From assembly GCA_033980235.1 (NCBI GenBank), contig CM067064.1, positions 28,149,781-28,213,780 of the forward strand: a stretch of 64,000 nt of DNA, written 5' to 3'. The notes beneath the pieces are model-generated. The model did not search any database and had not been told where the DNA came from. It saw only the letters and a program-made list of their open reading frames with translations. The translations under genes and the position numbers were made by a program. Shown piece by piece: positions 23,301 through 35,129 of this stretch (position 1 is its first letter; each line of letters begins with the position of its first letter). The DNA is from Diadema setosum. Its lineage: Eukaryota > Echinodermata > Echinoidea > Diadematoida > Diadematidae.

Positions 23301-24198
23301 CATCCAGAAGCGTCACTTCGGAAAACTCATTTCCGATGCCACGGCAGTCCACCACAATAAGGCAGGTGTTTTTCCCACTGTGATTTCAAGAGAGAGGGGT
23401 ATATTTCTATCTGCACAAATGAGGAAATAGGGGGAAATAAACATTATCTGGAGAAAGAGAGAGATAGATTGAGAGATAGAGAGGGACAGGAGAAGGAAAG
23501 ATCTCATGGAAAAGATGAAAACAGCTTCCACTATATGGGAAGAATCCTTCAGCAGTCTGCCACAGTTTATCCTCCACAGCAGCTTCTGTAACTTCATATC
23601 TTCCCAAGATGAGAACTTTGCAACATCAACGACGATCCTCGGCCCAGCAGAATCCTGCTGAGACTTTCATTTTGCTTCCAATCACTAACATTCACAGACG
23701 TGCTTTCTCCAGCAATGGGCATTAGCATCTCCAAAATGGACTTGTCAGTGAAAACCAGTACATGAAGTATACAGCCCAGAAAACTATTTCGTCACTTTGA
23801 AGGAAGCTTTGTGTGACTAATAAATAAGTTTGTGATTGCATTTCAAAGTGATACATTTTTTCCTGTGCAAACATGATAAGAAGCCTATCAATTGCTGTTG
23901 CAAAGGATTCTTGAAAGATCTATTGCAGGCAGTAAGCTCCCAAAGAGGAGAATTACTTTAATCACATGCATGAAGTCAATGCAGATTTGAAAAAAAGTGT
24001 GCCAAGTCTGCAGATCGCATGCTGACAATGTACATTGCATGTGCCATGTACATGCAATTCATGAGAGCTTTTGCAGCTTGCAGTTAAAGACAGACAAACA
24101 TACATACACCTGGACAATATTCTAGGAATGTCACTTCTTTTTATCTACTTATAAATATTCTAATACACAGGCACCCATGCACACACTCACACGTCAAA

Positions 24199-24200
<2 letters not shown>
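23301..24200. other. unique DNA, no gene
   Basis: A GA-rich stretch at 23450-23505. A CAGCAGAATCCTGCTGAG inverted string lies at about 23645. Nothing else recognisable. Confidence 0.6.

Positions 24201-24201
<1 letters not shown>

Positions 24202-24243
<42 letters not shown>
24202..24243. repeat. CA microsatellite
   Basis: Perfect CA dinucleotides over 42 bases. Confidence 0.97.
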
Positions 24244-24245
<2 letters not shown>

Positions 24246-24460
24246 AACATCAATACCAAATTTCATTTCTGCCAAGCAGGTAAACAACACATTTCATCTT
24301 ACATCCAATTATTCCGTGATTCTCCACTTCCGTGAAAGCTTTCCAGATGCCATTTCCGAGTCATCTGAATAGAGTCATTACAAGCTTGGGGTGGCGTTTC
24401 AGTGGCACTCCGTCCAATGAGATGGGATGCGGACAGGGAGAAATACAGCACAGGAAGGGA

Positions 24461-24526
24461 CAACAACAACAACAACAACAACAATGACAACAACATGTGA
24501 AAGAGAGAGAGAGAGAGAGAGAGAGA
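24461..24526. repeat. CAA and GA microsatellites
   Basis: CAA units (24461-24483) are followed after a short gap by GA units (24502-24526). Confidence 0.95.
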
Positions 24527-25000
24527 AGGTGACATTCAAACACACATGCACCTACACACTTAAACAAAAAAGAGATAGTAATATAATGCAAAACAGAGAG
24601 GAAAAAAGAAGGAGAGATGAAGAAAAGGGGAAGAGAGAGGGAAATAGATGAAGGAGAAAGAGATAGAGAAGGATATTCATGACAGTCCATCAGGTTGAGC
24701 TCATGAACTTAACCCTGTCCCTGTCATATTCTTAAATCCCTGTATTCCTTCCTTATGAACCACTGAGTTTCCAGTAAGCAATGGGTTCAAAAATTCAAGT
24801 CTAAAATTTGCTCAATACTACCCTTTCTCCCTATAACCATCCCAACATCTCCTCTCTACTTCTCTACCCCATCCACCTCCCCCCCTTCCAACTCCCAGAA
24901 TTGTCCTTTGGTTCTGAAATGATTCATAAACTTTTCCTAAAAGTGTGTCAGTAAAGACCCAGACAAGACAATATATGTCAAAGATATCCAGACTCATCCC
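24527..25000. other. purine-rich then AT-rich DNA, no gene
   Basis: GA/AAG-rich to about 24670, then featureless. Confidence 0.6.
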
Positions 25001-25009
25001 AAGGGGAAG

Positions 25010-25200
25010 GGGGAATGAATGAAGTGGTATTGATGGTACGTCTGCGCAGCGCTGGCGGTAATTACTTGCGAGGAGACTTGAAAAAAGGGGAGAAAACATG
25101 GAGTGAATGGAGAGAAATGATTACCGTTGCAGCAAAAGTGTCAAATTCCTCGGGACTGCAGCATACTCGACAGGAAATCATGCGTTATTATCTGAGTGCC
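25010..25200. promoter_or_regulatory. motif-rich unique patch
   Basis: GC-richer block with GCGGTAATTACTTGCG (about 25052; homeodomain palindrome TAATTA) and ATGATTACCGTTGC (about 25117). It ends at a GA repeat (25210-25250). Enhancer-like by composition only. Confidence 0.22.
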
Positions 25201-26860
25201 AGCACAAAAAGAGAGAAAGAGAGAGAGAGAGAGAAAGATAGGGAGAGAGAACATTCCAAATTCACTCAAAGAGTGACAGATGATATGCAATAGACAGCTT
25301 CATGAAGCAAATTCCTATCTTATGCACTTTTACTGTGGAGGTTGACCCTACGAGCTAGAAAGTGTGTGTGTCAAAGTAAGAAACTTTATCCTAAATGTTT
25401 GAATGAATTAGATAGAAACAAAGAGATCCAAAAAGATCTTTACTAGGTTCTGATGATATAAGACATTTGTAAAACAGATGATTTCAGAAGTTGGGAAGCC
25501 TCCCCTTCCCTTTCTTTTCCTGTAAGTGGTAGCTTTATCATAGTATCATGTGTCAAGACTTAGCTCAATCCTGTTATGAAGAAAGGAAATATAGAAATGT
25601 ATATATTTCCATGAAAGGCCTTGTTGCAGTCTCTGTGTTTAACATGAGATAGGGAGTGGGATGCCTGGTAAATTCAATGATGATACTGCAGCCTGAGAAT
25701 GAATGATTTAGTATGTGTGCCTGTTGAGGTATCACTACACATCATGAGGAGCACCATGCAATTACAAAGATGTTTCTGTCAGTAACTTAGTTATAACCTA
25801 TTAAGTCTGAGCTTGTACCATGGCTAAGATCTGTTCACTGCTCTCAGATTTGTTGGTAATGCCATCGCTATAATCATCATTCGAAGAGACCACGTATCCA
25901 TAGGTAATTCCTTCTGTGTTGACTTGATAAGTTAAACTAACTCAGTTTTTGTCATTGAGGAAAGCGATGGTTGCATTTACATGTGAAAAAATTATAAATT
26001 TCTCTTATGCAGAGGCATCATATGTTCACAACAAAGCTAGAAATATACACTCTATACACATCAAAACAGAATATGCATAGTAGACACGTTCTGAACATGA
26101 ATATCTTTCAGTGAAAAAAGAAAAACATTGGTAGATAAGGCTAATACACAAATACAAAGCATATGAGTGTGCAGATATATAGCTGCTATATTGCTCTCAG
26201 TCTGAAATAAAGCCGCCCTTTTCAAGTCAGCACTAGATAGATTTCAAGTGTTTTCATTTTCAAACTCAACCACTGAAAATCAGCTTTCAGACCACTGTGG
26301 CAAAATGTTACTCATATCCAGCTTTGGGGCATTTTTTTCTCTATTTATCTCTTTTCCAGAATTCCCTAAATTCCTCTACCTTGTACACAGGCATACATTT
26401 CACCTCTTCCGATTTCTGGAGGCTAGCAGTCTTGTTTGGCAAGCCCCTTAGCTGGATTTCTACTAAATTTCATTGGAAGGATTTAGCATTAGCAACAAAA
26501 GTGGAAAAACAGAATCAAAGCATGAACTGCCAAGCAACTCTCATAGCTAAATGTGACAACATTGTTTCTTCTTTCCATCTCTCTTGATAAGCCAAAGGAG
26601 AGGCACCGTCTGAGCATTACTCACTATTATTGCACCTTAAGGATGATTAGGTGTCAAAAACTGCTCAAAGAAATCACTTTTGGGGTTATATCAGATGGAA
26701 AAAAAAAATCATATTGGTATTTTTGTTATCACTGGTATCTTCTTTCAACTGCTGAATGATATGATGCTCGCTTCTGCTCAACTTCTGCACTCTGTCAGCG
26801 ATTCAAGATAAGAGTTCACCACTGTTTTAGGTCAGATAAAGTTCTGTCACCCACAGAAAT
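25201..26860. other. AT-rich DNA, no gene
   Basis: GA repeat at 25210-25250; nothing else recognisable. The frame 26297-26587 (96 codons) is anonymous. Confidence 0.6.
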
Positions 26861-27090
26861 TCGAACGACAAATTATCGGTGAAAGCAGAATCGTCATTAA
26901 TACGCCTCCCACATTTCCTGAATCCCTTCTCTCCCCCTCATCTTTTTTTTTTTTTTCTCCCAAGTTCTCTTCGCATCACATCATGTTTCACAGAGAGCAC
27001 AGCCTCTGGCCATAGAGATGGCAGGGCCAAACTATCACATGCAAGAGCACGGAAAACGTGGGCTAGTTTGGAATATAGAAAGACTCTAAT
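26861..27090. promoter_or_regulatory. GC-richer patch left of the GATA tract
   Basis: Contains CGTCATTAATACGCC (about 26891), a T run at 26943-26957, and CTGGCCATAGAGATGGC (about 27005). No recognisable peptide or splice pair. Confidence 0.15.
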
Positions 27091-27104
27091 GACAGGCCTG
27101 GATG

Positions 27105-27690
27105 GAGAAAGAAAAAGAAATATAGGGATAGAGTAGAGAGAGAGAAAGAGATCAAATGAGAGAGATCAACAGAGAGAGAGAGAGACAAATGGATGGATAG
27201 ATAGATTGAAAGAGAGAGAGATAGACATAGAGATAGATTAACAGAGAGATAGGACAGGGATAGATACATGAATATGTAGACAGCATAAGAGAATGACCGG
27301 GATAGATAGATGGATAGATTGATTGAAAGAGAAAGAAAGAGATAGATATAGATATAACAAGAGAGATAGAGATAGATGGATAGACAGATTGAAAGAGAGA
27401 TAGACATAGAGAGAGATCAACTGGGAGATAGAAGTTAGAGATAGAGATAGACAGATAGATGGATAGATAGAAAGCATGAGAGAGTGATAAACATAACTAG
27501 ATCCAAACAGATGAATAGGTAGATAGTGTGAGATATAGAGCGATAGAGATAGATGGAAAGCTAGATGAATAGATATAGCATGAAAAAGAGATAGAGAAGC
27601 GGAGATAGATGGACAGATAGATTATATAAAGATAGCATAGGAGAGAGACAGAGATAGATATATGAATAGATAGATAAGAGAGAGAGAAAA
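27105..27690. repeat. GATA/GA-rich tract, about 585 bp
   Basis: AGATAGAT, GAGA and GGATAGAT units dominate the whole interval, giving Ser/Leu/Ile/Tyr-rich frames on the minus strand. It is the reverse-complement class of the TCTA tract at 3141-3485. No long perfect array, so it is an old, degenerate satellite-like tract. Confidence 0.95.
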
Positions 27691-29179
27691 TGACTGGGGA
27701 GGAGCGGCTTCTTGTGTGGCTTCCATAACTAATAGGAAGCAGCTTACAGGGTGTGATGAATAATTCATTTCAACTCTGTTGTAGTTTCGGGCTGGGTTTT
27801 TAAATCCCTGGCATGCAGCCATATACATGCAAGGATTTAATGAGGCAAAATTCTTCGTCTCTTTGTCTTTCCTTTCCAATTCATTAATCTCTCCCCCCCC
27901 CCCCCCCCAAGTATGACATCACAAATATTTGAGGCTCTTTTACTATGCTGTTTGGGGTCGTGGGTCCTTTTTTTACTTTTGGTTTATCTGGCTTTGGGAT
28001 TGCAGTATGTTACTGTTGTGCACTTAGTGACATGCCCATGATACAATGATGAATACACATATATGAGGTGATTCTGCTTAATATACTGTACACTCTGACA
28101 ACTGGAATCTCAGCTTAATTGGCATAAACCTCCTGATGACTACATCAGTGCATTGGGCAAGCGGTATATGATTTTTTAAAAGGAGAGATTTCTGTACTTA
28201 TATACCTCCAGAAAGCTTAGAAATGGGCATACAGAAGTGTTAACAATATTGATTTGTTAAAGCACACATGCTTGAGGCCTGTGCAGTAAAATTATGGTAC
28301 TTTGATATATACAACTTTGAATTCATATTTTGTGATTCTTCTCAATGTACATTTTTCATTGCTGCAGAGTACAATAATGGCAATGATTATTTTGGTTTGT
28401 ACGATTTACTCGAGGATTAGATCAATAAAAAAATTGACGGAAAAAAGTTATTGTACCATACTCAATTTACAAATCAGGCAGTGCTTATGTGAAAACATAC
28501 TGGGGTCTTAGAACATACAGACTGTGAGCAGGTCTCCACATACTCCAAAGTTGGATAAACTCATGGACTTTATCATATCATATCCAGCAAGAAATCATAA
28601 CTTCCATTCTTATATTTGTATATATTCTATAGATGGTCGAGCACCTATTTCACTTTACATTTTGTCAAGACTGCTTTCACACCCCCCCATAAAAAAGCTT
28701 CATTAAAACACTATAATCACTAGATCATATCAATTATTACTAAATTATATGCATACCATATCTCTTTACCTCTTTCTCTCTCTTCCTCCTATGTATCATT
28801 AATCTTCCATTATTGGATCACTGTAGTTGTTTAATCTGCTCCCGTAAGAGTGATTTACCCAAATGAATAAAAGTAGGCTGTGGCTTCCAACACCAATATC
28901 ACTGTCATTAAGAAATGATGGGTGACTGTAATACTCTTCCAAAGGTCACTGTCATAATTTTCCACAGGTGGATGTAGCAACCCGACACAGCTTTAGAGGG
29001 GGTTCCTGTTCCTTTCTTTCTAAAGAGCATCTATGTTGCATTTGGGCAAATTTTCCGGATGATGCTGCCCCAGGCCACAATAATGAGTTGATGATAATAG
29101 GCTCCCATAGAGTCACTCTGATGGTAATCAGTGTGTGTGTGTGCCAACCAGTAATTAGCGCTGTTTGCTTACACCCGTG
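27691..29179. other. AT-rich DNA, no gene; C run and short dispersed repeat
   Basis: A 16-base C run at 27893-27908. The 37-bp string at 27929-27965 recurs at 34861-34897. The rest is AT-rich with nothing recognisable. Confidence 0.6.
27929..27965 (+). repeat. 37-bp dispersed repeat, copy 1
   Basis: Starts TTGAGGCTCTTTTACTATG and ends TCGTGGGT. It matches 34861-34897 at 36 of 37 positions in the same orientation; flanks are unrelated. Confidence 0.85.
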
Positions 29180-29201
29180 CACACACACACACACACACAC
29201 A
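29180..29201. repeat. CA microsatellite
   Basis: Eleven perfect CA units. Confidence 0.95.
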
Positions 29202-29328
29202 TATAAAACTGGTGGAGTGGTACACTCCCACTTTATGCTCAGGGTTGACAAATGAAAAACCAAAGCAAACAAACTAAAAGTAAACAAAAAGAAGATGAAA
29301 TCTCCTTTGTATGAATGCAATTATGAAT

Positions 29329-30035
29329 ATATGTGACCCTGCATCACAAAACAAAACAAAAAGTCGCCAAACATGGATTTTTAGTTAAGGACAGATTCTG
29401 AAAGAGCAGACTCTAAGCTTTAAAATGATGTATAACTCACTTCAAATGGACTTTCCTAACCTATCTAAATATTGGAAAGAAAGCGCACACTCTGGAAAAG
29501 TGTGAACCGAGAAAAGAGGCTCTGATGTACAGGGTCTATCTGTCTATTCAAGTGCTTAATCTTTACCAAACCGTGCTAGCTGTGCGATAAATGGGACAAA
29601 AAACAGGATGTAAACCACTGGAGCAACAACAGTGAAGGAATTATCAGATTACATTGAAATTGAGCATGCTCCATTAACACATTCTGTCCATGATTAATGC
29701 CAACTTTCAAAGCAGTAGCAATATTCCTTCAAAAGTTATCAGACTTGAAAGTGAAGAGTGTGCAAAGGGATATCAAGAAATGAAAAGGGGCCTCTAAGAC
29801 ATACCTGATCTCACTACTATACACACAAAAAAGGTTGAAGAAAAACTACATAAAATGCACTTTCCTATTCATTTCATGATCCCAAACTTAAGAATAATGT
29901 AGAAGAAGGATAGCTCTTTAAGATAATATGAAAAACTAAATATTGACTTGGTGGACCGTTTTAACCTTTTTTGAGTCCTCACGTGAAATCAAGGGGTGCG
30001 ACTTTTTGTTCGTTTTGTGATGCACAGTCACATAT
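29329..30035. mobile_element. 707-bp inverted-repeat element
   Basis: The left end ATATGTGACCCTGCATCAC, continuing with AAAACAAAACAAAAAGTCGC, is matched in inverse by the right end GCGACTTTTTGTTCGTTTTG plus TGATGCACAGTCACATAT. The terminal inverted repeat is thus about 38 bp with few differences. No coding sequence inside. The palindromic ATAT at the edges leaves the target duplication unclear (TA is possible). Superfamily not assigned. Confidence 0.75.
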
Positions 30036-30440
30036 GTAGTCTCCTGACAGTTTAGGAACAGTGGAACAACAGACAGAAGTCAAGAAAAGCTTCCCTCTTA
30101 TTTACTCCTACAAAAACAAAAATCACTTTCACTGACGAGACAGACCGGGGCTCAAGGACTTTACGACCAAAATGGCACATCGCTGTACTTAGGAACCACC
30201 TGCACAGCTGATGAATGCTAACAGGTTGTGGCGTAAAGGGTGAAAGTCATTTTCTCCGAACGAAGTACAGCGTAAGATTTCCACAAGCGTCGCCGAAGAA
30301 CATCGCTTTTTATTATCATTCCATGCTCTCATCATGTGCACAATGACAATGCAATGCTCTGCTGAACAAGTGCAAACATTTACATAATAACCACTCCAAA
30401 GAAATGAGCAAAATTTAATGACAGTGAAAAAAAGAATTTC
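30036..30440. promoter_or_regulatory. CpG-richer patch with bHLH/Runx-like sites
   Basis: Motif-like strings include GGAACCACCTGCACAGCTG (about 30190; CACCTG and CAGCTG E-boxes) and ACAGGTTGTGGCG (about 30221). CGTCGCCGAAG follows at about 30289. The frame 30189-30443 on the minus strand is anonymous. Regulatory role inferred. Confidence 0.2.
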
Positions 30441-30445
30441 CACAA

Positions 30446-30540
30446 AAGAAGAAGAAGAAGAAGAACAACAACAACAACAACAAGAACGAGAGGGAGGAGG
30501 AGGAGGAGAAGAAGAAGAAAAAGAAGAAGAAGAAGAAGAA

Positions 30541-30572
<32 letters not shown>

Positions 30573-30577
30573 AGAAT
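30446..30577. repeat. GAA/AAG tract with CAA and GGA insertions
   Basis: About 130 bases almost purely purine on the plus strand apart from a short CAACAA block (30464-30483). Long GAA arrays can form triplex structures. Confidence 0.97.
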
Positions 30578-31170
30578 AAAAAGAAGATGATATCTATTTG
30601 GGTGACAATGAATTAAAAGGAAAACTTTGGATTATATTTTCTTTGCAATGTTTTTGCAAAAAGGGCAGTGCTTCTACAGATTTTGCTGTAGATAATCAAA
30701 GTCCCTCTTTGATTATGTAATATAAGGTAGAGGAAATCTTGGAAAACCAGACAAGTGAATGTTTTGAGTTGCAGCAACATCTGGGAGGCATCTGATGACA
30801 AGGTTGTAGAGGGGGACAAATTGAAGAAAATTCACACCTCTAGACTTATGTTGTATGAAACAAAATCAGCAACAACAACAAAAGACAGAGCAAAAGAAAA
30901 AAAAAATGCTTTCAAAGGGAACTGCGGTATAAGAGTTCTACGGCAATTTTACTTGTTCGGTAAACTACTGTAGTCTCTTCTGACAACATAAGGACACTGG
31001 AAATATACTCAGTTGTAAGTCCACAATTTCTCCTCACAATTTAAAAAACACAATGATAACTTGTCTTTTTCCCTCCGGAAGAATGCATCTTATAAAAAAA
31101 AAGAAAAAAAGCACAGAGGCGAGAATGGAAGGGCACTAAAGTGTGGATAATGATGCATTGTATCATGTCT

Positions 31171-31214
<44 letters not shown>

Positions 31215-32061
31215 GAGAAAAGGAGGAAAGTATGGACGTCATTGCTAAGGGGTGAGGTGGGAGGCTGATCTCAAGGCAAATGAGCGCAACGCATGTCGTA
31301 CCCTCCAGGGTATTATCTCCATTGCTTGTCCTGATAGCAACGAAATAAAACGCTGGACAAAGATATGTCCTTGGGAATGCCGTTTCACCCACGCACGCAG
31401 ACTTTTTGGACACAAACGCACCGGTGTCATATTCAGCAAAAGGATTGCAAATTCCACTACCGGTATGGGAGATCTTGCTGAAAGTTTTTGGGGCAAGAGT
31501 AAAACATGGAAATATAAAAATATGGCACGGGACTTAGAGAAGCAAACAGCAAGTATTTGGTATGAAACAGAAGCATATATGACTTTTGAAATGATGGCCC
31601 ACCTCTTCAATTCAATTCCATTCACATTTATTTCATATCAACACAAAGCAATAAAAAAAAATGCAGTAACAGTATATGTCAGGTAGCACTTTAAAAAGCA
31701 GACTGCTTGTCTGGCGAGGTGCAACCTTTGTGTACTCAATAAAATGACAGTTGACGGTTGACATACACAGTAAAATGTATAGTACAGTATGTAGAGAATG
31801 GACATGAAATGGCAGCAAACACAAACAAACATTAAAAAAAAATTGCAATGGAAATTACTTGTTGGACAACAACTGAATCATGATCACTACCCAATATCTA
31901 CCAGAACTTTTAATTTCTCCTTCTTTTTTTTCATCTTTGGAAAGAATGAGGAGCTTTTTGGATGTGGAAAACTGAAGTTGCCCATTACCAAGACAGACCA
32001 GGATGTAGAAATTTTAAAAAAAGCTAGTGAACAATATAGTATTTTGTCACATCATACATCA
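30578..32061. other. AT-rich DNA with CA repeat and an anonymous frame
   Basis: A CA microsatellite at 31176-31210. The frame 31252-31686 (144 codons, plus) begins in a CpG-richer block (31250-31460) but matches nothing I know. The stretch 31605-31640, rich in TTCAATTCAATT, looks like a SINE-type tail, but no body is recognisable. Confidence 0.5.
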
Positions 32062-32225
32062 GGGCCCTGTTACAAAAAAAAAAAAAATGTTAGGATGGCA
32101 ACTGGTTGGAATGGCAACTTCCCGAGACAACAGCCAATTGGGAAGCTGGATTCTTGTCATTACCATGACAATTGCCATTCCAGCAAGATTTGCTATCATG
32201 GCAACTTTTTATGAAATGTGGCCCA
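32062..32225. mobile_element. 164-bp MITE-like foldback with GGGCC ends
   Basis: The left end GGGCCCTGTTACAAAAA and the right end TTTTTATGAAATGTGGCCC are inverted near-copies. Internal inverted strings ATGGCAACTGG/TGCTATCATGGCAAC and GGAATGGCAAC/ATTGCCATTCC extend the hairpin. The GGGCC plus poly-A-like end is typical of a common marine-invertebrate MITE type. Target duplication unclear. Confidence 0.6.
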
Positions 32226-33151
32226 GATCACCCAATTTCCAAGATACCTATTTTCCATTACATGCCCTGGATTCAGGTCTACTAGTTCTCGTCTACTATG
32301 TGAACTGTTGACTGGGAGTTAGGGTAGCATAATAATCATACAGAAGTGAAATTAGGCCACTGGAAACAATGTTACATAAATGGAAAAAAAATGAGTGGCT
32401 ATGTCAAGCAAAGATGGACTGAGCAACTCAGCAGATAATTCTGCTTTAATCAGCATTTAATGCCCTTCCCTAGTTCGCCTGGTTAATTGAAAGAGCCCAA
32501 CTGGGTTCACACTCACACGCAACTCACGAAAGGTGCTTTTTAATGAGTCATGACTTACGTAAACTCACTAGAAAATGTATATCAAGGCTAAAAGCCTTTT
32601 TAATCCACTGTCACTCGGTCAGTCTGTACATGTTTATGTGTGTGGGTGTGTATGTGTGTTGTATGTGTATATGTGTATATGTGTGTGTGTGTGTGTGCAC
32701 GTGTGTGCACATGAGTGTGCATGCATGGATGCTTTTTATTCATAGTTCGAATGTCTAAGCAGTTCATTTTGATGCAACCCAAAGTCAACGAATGAGAAAC
32801 AGGGCGCTCTGATTTGTTACGTGACACCATTATGCCGATTACACCTTTAGCTTTAGGTATGGGTTTGATAAGGTGAAAAGGAATCAGGATACAATTAAGT
32901 TTCTCACTGACGCAAAACTTATTACACATGGTACAATTTGAGTCAAGTGACCCTCGTTCTTTTCACGTCACTACAGGTGCAATGATATAATCTCTCATTT
33001 CTGTAAATCTTTTCCCCCTCATGAAAAATAATGGTCCCCCTACACTGGGCAGTACCAATCTGCGTCATTTCATTAAATTTCTTTCTTTCGAGTTGGAGGT
33101 GACGTGTGAGCAGAGGCGGGAAATAGAAGCAGAATAGTTGGGCTTCCACAT

Positions 33152-33152
<1 letters not shown>
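32226..33152. other. AT-rich DNA with GT-rich stretch
   Basis: GT/ATGT repeat at 32631-32722. Nothing gene-like; frames over the repeat are artefacts. Confidence 0.65.

Positions 33153-33184
<32 letters not shown>
33153..33184 (+). repeat. 32-base uninterrupted G run
   Basis: The longest homopolymer in the window. Runs like this form G-quadruplexes and are hard to sequence, so its true length is uncertain. Confidence 0.9.
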
Positions 33185-34191
33185 CTGCTCAATGGATGCA
33201 ATCCAATCGCTGATGGAGCCCGAATGTGTTAAACATGAAATGCCCAGATCTTCTGGTGATGAGAATCTACACCATTAGTATTCAGTAGGTCAGATTTTTT
33301 AATGGGTTCTATTTCTAGTACTTAAAACTAAGGCGATTATAGAACACTAAAATGCTGCCTCACACTTAACTTCTTGTGACGTAGAAATGAATGAGTGGAA
33401 TACCTATGTCATTACAATTGAGTAAGCACCTGACTATGGAAGCAGGCACATATTGCCAGTGATATTCACACCTGGGCTGCTTTACATTATCCACATACCC
33501 TGGTGCCATACATTTTTCACAGCCTGATTTAGACTCTGTCATGGGCCAGTGCTACTCATACAGCAATAATCCCATCCCTGCAACAGTGCATACTTGCAAA
33601 AGTAACCTTGTAAAGTATCAAATACAGCTCTACTATAAAAGAATGGCAACGACAACCACACACAACACTATGCGGTAAGTACATTCATGATATCTGCATG
33701 ACACTTTCAGTCATTTTCTCCAAGTTTTCTTCTTTTTTTTTCGGTACAAGCAATGACGTCATACAAATGGTAATTTCAAATTGCATTAAAACCACATTTC
33801 CTGTGGGCTCCCGTACTATGCAAGGTAAAAATAGCATCATCCCATTGCATCGCATTACAACAAAATGCTAAAATATAGCTGCAAATTTTCAAGGGATGAT
33901 AATCAAGACACTGATCTCACTGATGTGCAAATGAACCTACCCTTTATACACTGCAGGTAGTAGTCCCTGCTAGCCCTTCCCACTCTTTTTTTTTTTTTTT
34001 GCTCAATTTTGTCCAATATTGGCATTTATTATAATGTCATTTACCCAGGGTAGCTTGTTAAAGGAGATCTCTTTCTACCAGAGGGCCCTGACATTGTTAT
34101 TACCACAATATCGTCAGGTACTCCATCCATGGTCTCAGATTAGGAGAGACACCATACTGAGAGACATTTTATCTTCTGGCAGGGACTATAT
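33185..34191. other. AT-rich DNA, no gene; CRE-like site
   Basis: A perfect TGACGTCA at 33754-33761. T run near 33986. Nothing gene-like. Confidence 0.6.
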
Positions 34192-34501
34192 TGTCGTCTG
34201 AGAGCCAGAAGGGCGCTACCAGGTTCTTAAGATTTGAGCACAGATACAAATGAAACAATATATGTGCATTAAATAATAAGTTTATCTAATCAAATGAGGG
34301 TAGATTTATAAGCATTGTTCCAAATATCGGGCAAAATAGTGCCCTTGTGGTTTTGATTTTCAACATTTTACTGAAAATGAAAGTGATGTAAAATTGACAC
34401 CTTTTTTGTATGTAAAGGAGATTGAACTCTTGAATGTGATACCAATAATTCAGTAACCCCAAAATTGCGATAATGGCCTTCTGGTTCTCAGCCGACGACA
34501 T
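34192..34501. mobile_element. 310-bp MITE-like element
   Basis: Left TGTCGTCTGAGAGCCAGAAGG and right CCTTCTGGTTCTCAGCCGACGACA are inverted copies with a 2-bp indel and one substitution. The interior is AT-rich and non-coding (the minus frame 34286-34519 crosses the right end). Superfamily not assigned. Confidence 0.7.
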
Positions 34502-34544
34502 GTAATATGCCAAGTGCACTTTGCACCCATGGTATCTTGTGTAT

Positions 34545-34807
34545 GGAGCTTAATCCACTATTCTTTGAAAATTTGAATTTCAGTTTCAATTTCAATCATC
34601 ATCTATGTGGTCCCTAAGGAAGTACTATGCTTACAAGCGAGCAACCACTGGACTGACAGCTTTGTATCTGTCCGGAGCACGAGGTGATAAGGATGACATG
34701 TGTTGCCTCAGGGCACAACAGTTGATTGCCTGAAGACTTGAATCAGGCACCTTAAGATTGATAAGATTGATAGTCCATGGTCTTAACCACTGAGTCACCA
34801 CAGCCCC
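34545..34807 (-). mobile_element. tRNA-derived SINE, minus strand
   Basis: Read on the minus strand the element begins GGGGCTGTGGTGACTCAGTGG. It has an A-box-like TGACTCAGTGG (34787-34797) and, about 50 bases on, a B-box-like GATTCAAGTC (about 34735-34745), the spacing of an RNA polymerase III tRNA promoter. It ends with a tail of ATTGAAATTGAAACTG type. This architecture (tRNA head, unrelated body, short-repeat tail) is that of a tRNA-derived SINE. The parent tRNA is not clear. Non-coding; it would be mobilised by a partner LINE. Confidence 0.65.
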
Positions 34808-34860
34808 TCACCTTGTAGACCTACATGCATTTGGTTTCAAAACGCTGGGGGGCTTCCAAA

Positions 34861-34897
34861 TTGAGGCTCTTTTACTATGCTGTTTTGGGTCGTGGGT
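34861..34897 (+). repeat. 37-bp dispersed repeat, copy 2
   Basis: Same-strand match to 27929-27965 with one difference. Confidence 0.85.
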
Positions 34898-35110
34898 TGA
34901 TTTGATGGGTTTTGCAATGAATGAGGTGCATTGCCATATCAGTGCATAAACCAACTATTGTTGGGCATATTGAGCCCCCCTCTCCTGTTATGGCTGAAAT
35001 AGACATTAACATATAAAACAACACCCAAACTGAACATATGTATAGTTCTCTTGTCCTGAACCGAAGAGCACAACACAGCAGTTCTAGTGCACAACACAGC
35101 AGTATTCTCT
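34898..35110. other. unique DNA; short tandem duplication
   Basis: GCACAACACAGCAGT occurs at about 35068 and 35089, 21 bases apart. A TTC repeat follows at 35109-35129. Confidence 0.6.
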
Positions 35111-35129
35111 TCTTCTTCTTCTTCTTCTC

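Noticed and set aside
24708..24792. TTAACCCTGTCCCTG and inverse AATGGGTTC as a further TTAA-bounded MITE
   Set aside because: The inverted match is limited to a few bases and the right side lacks TTAA.
27063..27477. Ser/Leu/Tyr-rich minus-strand frames
   Set aside because: GATA tract artefacts.
31252..31686. 144-codon plus-strand frame with a CpG-richer start
   Set aside because: No domain recognised and a minus-strand frame covers the same bases; second half is AT-rich and SINE-tail-like.
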